Source: Bacteroidales bacterium | GTDB lineage: Bacteria > Bacteroidota > Bacteroidia > Bacteroidales > WRGA01 | Reading direction: 5' to 3' | Length of the DNA: 5,050 nucleotides | Assembly: GCA_031279795.1 (NCBI GenBank) | Contig: JAITHZ010000195.1 | Coordinates: forward strand, 1-5,050 | Part shown: piece after piece, positions 1-5,050 of the stretch | Layout of the letters: every line of letters starts with the position of its first letter | Position numbering within the stretch: the stretch's first letter is position 1 | Program-made: the position numbers and the translations under genes | Notes under the pieces: generated by a model | The model's database searches: none | Told to the model about the DNA's origin: nothing | The model's input: only the letters and a program-made list of their open reading frames with translations

Positions 1-507
1 TTCCTTAAACAATACTGCATTTAACCGCTTGTTGATAACAGCGACTTTTCGCTTTTCCTGCATGTCTATTTTGTTGATAAACCGCCCGTTGCCTATCATT
101 TTTATGCCATTCAGGACAACATATTCCGGATATACGCCATCAAGACGGCAATCGCTAAACTCCATTTCATAAGTAACTCGCGACCTGTTCGTGATTCTCG
201 CCGACACTAAGTCGGATTCCGGCACCTGAAAGTCAATCCAGTCTATATCTTTCTGCTCCAGACGTATTCGACGGTTGTTAGGCAGCCCCTGATAAGGCAT
301 GGAAGTTCGTCCGCCATACACGTCAATGCGATTTTTTGCACGGTTTCCGAACAGCGACATCACGCCGTTTTTGAATCCGTTTCCGGCTGCCAGCAGGATG
401 ATCAGCATGAATATTCCCCAAAACACGGCGAATCCCGTCAAAAATGTCTTTAATTTATTTTTTCGGATGATAAGAAAAATCTCCATCCAATTGTCCAGTT
501 CAAACAT
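1..507 (-). CDS. MacB-like ABC transporter permease, N-terminal part (cut by window edge)
   Basis: Reading leftward from the ATG at 507, the frame stays open for 169 codons to the window edge, so the C-terminal part is missing. The protein starts MFELDNWMEIFLIIRKNKLK, followed by one strongly hydrophobic segment at about residues 22-41 (FLTGFAVFWGIFMLIILLAA). A soluble, mixed alpha/beta stretch with motifs such as NRIDVYGGRTS and NGRFIN follows. This is the layout of MacB-family permeases: a first membrane helix, a large periplasmic MacB_PCD domain, then three more helices near the C-terminus, which would lie outside the window. It starts 6 bp after the stop of the ATPase gene, so the two are almost certainly co-transcribed and form one inner-membrane complex. 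Such complexes export substrates from the periplasm or move lipoproteins. The substrate cannot be told from this fragment. Confidence 0.88.
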   Translation of the reverse strand, partial: MFELDNWMEIFLIIRKNKLKTFLTGFAVFWGIFMLIILLAAGNGFKNGVMSLFGNRAKNRIDVYGGRTSMPYQGLPNNRRIRLEQKDIDWIDFQVPESDLVSARITNRSRVTYEMEFSDCRLDGVYPEYVVLNGIKMIGNGRFINKIDMQEKRKVAVINKRLNAVLFKE

Positions 508-513
508 AGCGCG

Positions 514-1200
514 TTAATTATGAAAATATTGCGTAATATTAATGGATTCAATGACGCCATCTTTAAGCCGGATGATTTTATCGGTAGCATCGGCAATAAA
601 CTGTTCATGCGTAACAATGACCATCGTCATGCCCGTACGGTTTACCTCGCGCAGAATTTGGAGCACCTCTTCGGAGGTTTTACTGTCCAGCGCGCCCGTC
701 GGCTCGTCAGCCAGAATAATCTGCGGTTTGGAAATCAGCGCGCGGGCAATGGCCACCCGCTGTTTCTGGCCGCCCGACAGTTCGTTTGGCATGTGTTTAG
801 CCCATTCCTTCAAACCCAGCTTGTCGAGATATTCCAGCGCAATCGCATTGCGTTTCCGCCGTCCAACACCTTGATAATATAAGGGAAGCGCCACATTTTC
901 CATTGCATTTTTGAAAGCAATCAGGTTGAACGACTGGAAGATAAAGCCAATCATCTGGTTTCGAAGAACAGCGGCTTTTGTCTCGCTTAAATTGCGGATC
1001 AGGGTATTGTTCAGGCAATAGGTTCCGGTATCGTATGTATCAAGAATTCCCAGAATATTCAGCAGCGTAGATTTCCCCGAACCGGAAGCGCCCATAATCG
1101 AAACCATTTCCCCACGGTTGATTTGAAGGTCAATGCCTTTCAGTACATGAAGCGGCGCACCGCCATAATACGTTTTGTTTACTCCGGCAAGATGAATCAT
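514..1200 (-). CDS. MacB/LolD-type ABC transporter ATP-binding protein
   Basis: A complete 228-residue nucleotide-binding subunit that powers the permease encoded just downstream. All ATPase motifs are present (numbering from the ATG at 1200): Walker A GASGSGKS at 37-44, Q-loop Q89, signature LSGGQ at 141-145, Walker B IILADEPT at 161-168 with E166 as catalytic base, D-loop ALD at 170-172, and switch histidine H198. The start MIHLAGVNKTYY and the length of about 228 residues are typical of the MacB/LolD/FtsE-like clade. A longer frame opens with TTG at 1230, but that adds ten residues with no family counterpart, and the TTG lies in the -7 promoter element, so ATG 1200 is preferred. The family includes macrolide, antimicrobial-peptide and lipoprotein transporters; the sequence alone does not decide between them, so no gene symbol is given. 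Confidence 0.95.
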   Translation of the reverse strand: MIHLAGVNKTYYGGAPLHVLKGIDLQINRGEMVSIMGASGSGKSTLLNILGILDTYDTGTYCLNNTLIRNLSETKAAVLRNQMIGFIFQSFNLIAFKNAMENVALPLYYQGVGRRKRNAIALEYLDKLGLKEWAKHMPNELSGGQKQRVAIARALISKPQIILADEPTGALDSKTSEEVLQILREVNRTGMTMVIVTHEQFIADATDKIIRLKDGVIESINITQYFHN

Positions 1201-1227
1201 TTGTGAAAACAGTTTAAAATGAAACTG

Positions 1228-1258
1228 CAAATGTACGGATTTATATGGAATACAGAAA
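1228..1258 (-). promoter_or_regulatory. Bacteroidota-type promoter for the ABC transporter genes
   Basis: On the minus strand, TACATTTG (1235 down to 1228) matches the Bacteroidota -7 consensus TAnnTTTG exactly. TTTC (1258 down to 1255), a 3 of 4 match to the -33 element TTTG, lies 19 bases upstream. Transcription would begin near 1221, giving a leader of about 20 nt before the ATG at 1200. No clear Shine-Dalgarno sequence is seen in this AT-rich leader, as is common in this phylum. Confidence 0.6.
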
Positions 1259-1341
1259 TATCACGTTAAACTTTATTGTAATTCAAAAGAGTTAAAAAAA
1301 CATAACTTGATTGTTTATTATAAAGCTTTTGACCGTTAGTC

Positions 1342-1372
1342 CTTGTAATTTGTAAGTATTGCTATATATTTG
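1342..1372 (+). promoter_or_regulatory. Bacteroidota-type promoter for the regulator/acyl-CoA synthetase operon
   Basis: TATATTTG at 1365-1372 matches the -7 consensus TAnnTTTG exactly. CTTG at 1342-1345, a 3 of 4 match to the -33 element TTTG, lies 19 bases upstream, the same spacing as in the divergent promoter. Transcription would begin near 1379, giving an A-rich leader of about 40 nt before the ATG at 1420, with no clear Shine-Dalgarno sequence. Since the first gene encodes a DNA-binding protein, autoregulation here is plausible, but I cannot identify a convincing operator. Confidence 0.6.
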
Positions 1373-1419
1373 CAGCGAAATAAAAATATGCTAAAAATCA
1401 AAAATTCACACTAAAATCA

Positions 1420-2001
1420 ATGGAAACAGTCAATTTAAGTATTGGAGAACGAATCAGAACGCTTCGTGAATCAAAATTAATAAGTTTGCAGGAAATGGCG
1501 GAACGGACGAGCCTCAGCGAGGTGCAAATCGAAAAGATAGAGCAGGCAAAAGAGTTGCCGTCGCTTACGCCACTGGTAAAAATCGCGCGTGTGCTGGGCG
1601 TGCGGCTGGGAACTTTTCTCGACGACCACGACGAAGAAGGCCCTATCATAACCCGAAGGGATACGCACACAAAAAGCGTTAGCTTTTCAACAAGCGACAC
1701 ATTGGCTCACAGGCACATGGATTATTTCGCTTTGTCGTCGTCGAAAGCCGGACGTCACATGGAGCCGTTTATCATCAAAATAGAACCTGTTCCCGAAGGC
1801 GTAGATTTCATCGTATCTTCACATGAAGGCGAAGAATTTGTTTATTGTCTCGAAGGTTCGGTGGAAATCAATTACGGAAAAGAAACTTACCTGCTCAAAG
1901 AAGGCGACAGCATTTATTACGATTCGATCGTTGCACACCACGTACGCGCAGGGAATCAGCAAAAAGCTAAAATCCTTGCAGTCATTTACATGCCGTTTTG
2001 A
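1420..2001 (+). CDS. XRE-family transcriptional regulator with C-terminal cupin domain
   Basis: This 193-residue protein joins an N-terminal helix-turn-helix domain of the XRE/HTH_3 type (about residues 9-65: IGERIRTLRESKLISLQEMA, then SEVQIEKIEQAKELPSLTPL) to a C-terminal cupin_2 barrel (about 112-192). In cupin motif 1, SSHEGEEFVYCLEG, H135 and E139 fit the metal-ligand positions, but the first histidine of the usual HxH is S133. In motif 2, GDSIYYDSIVAHHV, H173 is the remaining ligand. Proteins of this build (the PuuR type is one example) bind DNA through the HTH and sense a small molecule or metal through the cupin. It leads the operon, 13 bp before the acyl-CoA synthetase gene, so it probably controls that gene and itself, perhaps in response to a carboxylate or acyl compound. 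The ligand is inference. Confidence 0.92.
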   Translation: METVNLSIGERIRTLRESKLISLQEMAERTSLSEVQIEKIEQAKELPSLTPLVKIARVLGVRLGTFLDDHDEEGPIITRRDTHTKSVSFSTSDTLAHRHMDYFALSSSKAGRHMEPFIIKIEPVPEGVDFIVSSHEGEEFVYCLEGSVEINYGKETYLLKEGDSIYYDSIVAHHVRAGNQQKAKILAVIYMPF

Positions 2002-2014
2002 CAGTTGGTGAATT

Positions 2015-3658
2015 ATGGAACAATTATTCGACAGAACACTTGGAGAATGGCTTGAATACTGGGCCTCGACAACTCCCGACAGGGAATATATCGTTTATTC
2101 CGACCGGAATTTGCGTTTTACATGGAAACAGTTCAACAAACGGGTGGACGATCTGGCAAAAGGATTGATGGCCATTGGCATACAAAAAGGCTGTCATGTC
2201 GGTATATGGGCTACCAATGTTCCCGACTGGCTGACATTCCTTTATGCAACCTCCAAGATAGGCGCAGTGCTGGTCACCGTCAACACCAGCTACAAACAGA
2301 GTGAACTGGAATTTCTGTGCAGAGACTCGGACATGCACACCCTTTGCATCATCGACGGTACGTGGGATTGCGATTATGTGGAAATGACCTATGCCATGCT
2401 GCCGGAACTGAAAATTTGTCAGCGCGCTCATTTACGCAGCGAACGTTTTCCCTGCATGAGAAATGTCGTTTACATCGGGCATGAAAAACATCGCGGCATG
2501 TACAACACCGCCGAACTGCTGCTGCTCGGAAAAAATATTGATGATGCAGACTTGATCGCAGCCAAAAACGACATCAACTGCCACGATGTTGTGAACATGC
2601 AATATACATCGGGAACAACAGGTTTCCCAAAAGGCGTGATGCTTTCTCATCACAACATTGCCAACAACGGTTATCTCACGGGCAAAAATATGAAATTCAC
2701 ATCCAGCGACAAGCTGTGTGTCTGCGTGCCGTTGTTTCACTGCTTCGGCGTGGTGCTGGCCACCATGAATTGCCTGACGCATGGCGCAACACAGGTCATG
2801 GTCGAGAAGTTCGACCCGCTGGTTGTGCTGGCTTCCATTCACAAAGAACGTTGCACGGCGCTGTATGGCGTTCCAACCATGTTCATCGCCGAACTCAGTC
2901 ACCCAATGTTTAACCTGTTCGACATGAGTTCGTTACGTACCGGAATCATGGCCGGCGCACTATGTCCGGTTGAATTGATGCGCACCGTGAGCGATAAAAT
3001 GTTTATGACAATCACCAGCGTTTACGGATTGACGGAAACATCGCCCGGAATGACGCAAACAACAGTGGACGATTCATTTGATCTCCGCTGCACTACCGTC
3101 GGACGGGATTATCCATTTACCGAAGTACGGGTTATCAATCCCGAAACAGGCAAGGAATGTAAGGCGGGCGAACAGGGCGAAATGTGTTGTCGCGGCTATA
3201 ACATCATGACAGGTTATTACAAAAACCCTGCAGCTACCAGCGAAATCATCGACAAGGATGGCTTTCTTCATTCGGGCGACTTGGGAATAAAAGACGAACA
3301 GGGCTATTACCGCATCACCGGACGTATTAAAGACATGATTATACGTGGAGGTGAAAATATTTATCCGCGCGAAATTGAAGAATTTCTATATCAAATACCG
3401 GAAATAAGCGACGTACAGGTTGCTGGCATTCCTTCGGAAAAATACGGAGAAGAAGTCGGCGCATTCATTATCCTGAAAGAAAATGCGACACTCGCAGCCG
3501 AAGACGTACAGGATTTTTGCAGAGGGAAAATTGCTCGACACAAAATTCCGAAACATGTATTTTTTGTAACAAGTTTTCCGTTGACAGGAAGCGGCAAAAT
3601 TCAAAAATTCAAACTTAAAGATATTGGACTGGCATTATTGGAACAAACAGAAAGATAA
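2015..3658 (+). CDS. Acyl-CoA synthetase (AMP-binding, ACSF2/FadD-like)
   Basis: A full-length 547-residue cytoplasmic enzyme of the ANL adenylate-forming superfamily. It would activate a carboxylic acid with ATP to an acyl-adenylate, then transfer the acyl group to coenzyme A. Visible motifs: P-loop YTSGTTGFPKG (197-207), PLFHCFG (239-245), A5 motif YGLTETSP (337-344), ribose-binding HSGDLG with D422, the hinge region GRIKDMIIRGGENIYPREIE (436-455), and the C-terminal GSGKIQK with catalytic lysine K528. The hinge, the FCRGKIARHKIPKHVFFVTS segment and the KIQKFKL ending closely recall ACSF2-type medium-chain acyl-CoA synthetases, from memory rather than alignment. Chain length of the substrate is therefore a guess; acetate- or aryl-specific relatives are less likely. 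The protein has 18 cysteines, which is high. It sits between the HTH-cupin gene (13 bp upstream) and the SGNH gene (8 bp downstream) and is surely co-transcribed with them. Confidence 0.95.
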   Translation: MEQLFDRTLGEWLEYWASTTPDREYIVYSDRNLRFTWKQFNKRVDDLAKGLMAIGIQKGCHVGIWATNVPDWLTFLYATSKIGAVLVTVNTSYKQSELEFLCRDSDMHTLCIIDGTWDCDYVEMTYAMLPELKICQRAHLRSERFPCMRNVVYIGHEKHRGMYNTAELLLLGKNIDDADLIAAKNDINCHDVVNMQYTSGTTGFPKGVMLSHHNIANNGYLTGKNMKFTSSDKLCVCVPLFHCFGVVLATMNCLTHGATQVMVEKFDPLVVLASIHKERCTALYGVPTMFIAELSHPMFNLFDMSSLRTGIMAGALCPVELMRTVSDKMFMTITSVYGLTETSPGMTQTTVDDSFDLRCTTVGRDYPFTEVRVINPETGKECKAGEQGEMCCRGYNIMTGYYKNPAATSEIIDKDGFLHSGDLGIKDEQGYYRITGRIKDMIIRGGENIYPREIEEFLYQIPEISDVQVAGIPSEKYGEEVGAFIILKENATLAAEDVQDFCRGKIARHKIPKHVFFVTSFPLTGSGKIQKFKLKDIGLALLEQTER

Positions 3659-3666
3659 ACAACTGT

Positions 3667-5001
3667 ATGAAAATTGTTGTATGGTTAACGCTTTTGGTAC
3701 TTGCGGGTTTTTTATTGCTTACGTTAATTCCTGAATTTCGTATTGGCGGTTTTGAAATAAAGCCTGTCAATATCCTCTCGGTAATTCGTCCAGATGCCAA
3801 AGTCTCAACAGCACCTGTATTTGCCAATGATTCCGATTCGCTGAAAATGGAACCGACCGATTCCTGTAAAGAAAACAGGGTGGACATCGAAGATTATTCC
3901 TCAATGCGCACAACATTTCGCCAACTGTATAAATCACTCACAGCCAACCGCGCGGCACGCATTGCCTTTTACGGCGATTCATATATTGAAGGCGATATCC
4001 TGACAAGCGCTTTCCGGTCGCTGCTGCAGGAAAAATATGGCGGTAGCGGAGCGGGGTTTATTCCATTGAACACCGTCACTGCTCAATTTCGGACAACAGT
4101 GTCTTCTTCTCTGTCGGGCTGGGGCGAATATTGCATTACAGACAAGTCTTTTGATACCGAGCTGCAGGGAATTTCGGGACATTATTTTGTTCCCCGTACA
4201 GGAGCGACTGCCTCGTTTGCCTGCCGAAAACCGGATGGCTACAAACCAGATACTTGTTCTGTCGCAACATGTTATTTTGTTACAGACGGTGGGTTGCAAT
4301 TTTCAACAACGGTAAACAAAAATTCCATTTCATTGCACACAGTTGACGGAAGCATGCATGTTCAAAAAATTTCAGTGAACGAAAAAATAGGCCAACTGCG
4401 CATCAAAATTGATAATCAGGGAATTAACACACGTTTTTTCGGCATTTCCATGGAAAATGAAACCGGCATTTCGGTTGACAATTTTTCGCATCGCGGACTG
4501 TCGGGGCTGCAACTGGGCGCTATTCCGGCAACTGTTCTGCATGACTTCGACAGCATCCGGCATTACGATCTGATTGTGTTGCTGTATGGATTAAATGTTG
4601 CATCGGCAAACACGCGAAACTACGACGTATACCGAAAAGGAATGGAAAACGTCATCCGTTATTTTCGTCAAAATCTGCCCGATACCGGTATTCTGCTGAT
4701 AAGCGTTAGCGACCGCGCAATGAAAAAAGACGGAAAATTTGTGACAATGCCCGGCATTCTGAATTTGGCGAAAGAACAGCAACAAATGGCAAAAAACTGT
4801 GAAATTGCCTTTTGGAATCTGGTTGAAGTAATGCGTCTTGATGGCGGAATTGCAGGATACGTTGAATCCAAACCGTCGAAAGCCCGAACCGATTACACGC
4901 ACATAAACCGGCATGGAGGCGAGGTTATCGCTCAATATTTGTTTGATGCTGTTGAATGTAAATTAAAGACTTTTGACAGAAAACCGAGTGATGAAAAATG
5001 A
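3667..5001 (+). CDS. Membrane-anchored SGNH/GDSL hydrolase-like protein
   Basis: A 444-residue protein with one N-terminal hydrophobic segment (residues 3-21: IVVWLTLLVLAGFLLLTLI). This is a signal anchor or uncleaved signal peptide with no lipobox cysteine, placing the rest outside the cytoplasm. The SGNH blocks are recognisable: block I FYGDSYIEGD with nucleophile S105, block II SHRGLSG with G277, block III LLYGLN with G308 and N310, and block V DYTHINRHGG with D409 and H412. The full set of catalytic residues suggests an active esterase or acyltransferase. Between blocks I and II are about 170 residues, predicted largely beta from alternating polar and hydrophobic runs (for example 196-248). 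That is much longer than in minimal SGNH enzymes and resembles the inserted carbohydrate-binding module of Ape1/PatB-type peptidoglycan O-acetyl enzymes. The gene begins 8 bp after the acyl-CoA synthetase stop. The substrate is unknown; an acetylated or acylated envelope polysaccharide is the likeliest guess. Confidence 0.85.
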   Translation: MKIVVWLTLLVLAGFLLLTLIPEFRIGGFEIKPVNILSVIRPDAKVSTAPVFANDSDSLKMEPTDSCKENRVDIEDYSSMRTTFRQLYKSLTANRAARIAFYGDSYIEGDILTSAFRSLLQEKYGGSGAGFIPLNTVTAQFRTTVSSSLSGWGEYCITDKSFDTELQGISGHYFVPRTGATASFACRKPDGYKPDTCSVATCYFVTDGGLQFSTTVNKNSISLHTVDGSMHVQKISVNEKIGQLRIKIDNQGINTRFFGISMENETGISVDNFSHRGLSGLQLGAIPATVLHDFDSIRHYDLIVLLYGLNVASANTRNYDVYRKGMENVIRYFRQNLPDTGILLISVSDRAMKKDGKFVTMPGILNLAKEQQQMAKNCEIAFWNLVEVMRLDGGIAGYVESKPSKARTDYTHINRHGGEVIAQYLFDAVECKLKTFDRKPSDEK

Positions 5002-5050
5002 ATTTACTCATAACGATCAACAAAAGACAGTGTCTGCCGTTGGTTTTCCA
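4991..5050 (+). CDS. Start of the next operon gene (partial, reading frame uncertain)
   Basis: Two overlapping starts are possible at the end of the SGNH gene. The ATG at 4991 overlaps it by 11 bp and opens 20 codons to the window edge (MKNEFTHNDQQKTVSAVGFP). The ATG at 4998 makes a classic 4-bp ATGA overlap and gives MNLLITINKRQCLPLVF, also open to the edge. The first is preferred because its codons match the neighbours better; the second uses ATA, AGA and CTC in a short span. Either way, translational coupling with the SGNH gene is likely. Nothing in the 17-20 visible residues reveals the family. In related operons an MBOAT acyltransferase or a second SGNH protein would fit, but that is only expectation. 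Confidence 0.45.
   Translation, partial: MKNEFTHNDQQKTVSAVGFP

Noticed and set aside
299..517. Plus-strand open frame of 72 codons
   Set aside because: It is antisense to the MacB-like permease start, which has a clear membrane segment and lies 6 bp from the ATPase stop.
520..882. Plus-strand open frames at 520-882 and 542-874
   Set aside because: Both overlap the ABC ATPase gene, whose Walker and signature motifs are clear on the minus strand; their translations show no family features.
1269..1293. Imperfect hairpin AACTTT...AAAGAGTT as a terminator or operator
   Set aside because: The stem needs a bulge and is AT-only at its core. Both flanking genes diverge from here, so no terminator is needed.
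1322..1329. Palindrome AAAGCTTT in the intergenic region as a possible operator
   Set aside because: An 8-bp palindrome in AT-rich DNA is expected by chance and has no second copy nearby.
2024..2902. Long minus-strand open frames (2024-2431 and 2432-2902) opposite the acyl-CoA synthetase gene
   Set aside because: They lie wholly within a gene whose motifs are intact, abut each other in one frame, and have no recognisable domain. They are antisense shadows.
3979..4935. Minus-strand open frames opposite the SGNH gene
   Set aside because: The SGNH catalytic blocks on the plus strand span this whole stretch, so the antisense frames are not credible genes.

Overview
The window looks like chromosomal DNA from a member of the Bacteroidota, most likely an anaerobic Bacteroidales-type organism. 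Three things support this. Both divergent promoters carry a Bacteroidota-type -7 element (TAnnTTTG). The start codons lack a clear Shine-Dalgarno sequence and sit behind AT-rich leaders. The MacB-like permease start has the form commonly seen in this phylum. GC content looks moderate and even across the window. I see no insertion sequence, integrase, tRNA, rRNA or CRISPR repeat.

Minus-strand half (1-1200): an ABC transporter transcription unit reads leftward. It has a complete MacB/LolD-type ATPase (1200 down to 514) and, 6 bp further on, the first 169 codons of its permease (507 down to the window edge). The ATPase start is best placed at the ATG at 1200. The upstream TTG at 1230 lies inside the -7 promoter element.

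Intergenic region (1201-1419): this short AT-rich divergent region holds two outward-facing promoters with nearly identical cores (TACATTTGCAG and TATATTTGCAG). About 80 bp separate their -33 elements and could hold operators.

Plus-strand half (1420-5050): a tight operon in which gaps are 13 bp, then 8 bp, then an overlap. Its genes in order are an XRE-type HTH/cupin regulator, an ACSF2/FadD-like acyl-CoA synthetase with all catalytic motifs intact, a membrane-anchored SGNH (GDSL) hydrolase-like protein with a large insert between catalytic blocks I and II, and the start of a further gene cut by the window edge. A plausible reading is that the regulator senses a small ligand and controls acyl activation, while the SGNH protein handles acyl groups on an envelope polymer. 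The sequence does not prove a link between the cytoplasmic synthetase and the extracytoplasmic SGNH protein. The SGNH architecture resembles the peptidoglycan O-acetylesterase/transferase group (Ape1/PatB). The next gene downstream, outside this window, would be the key test.
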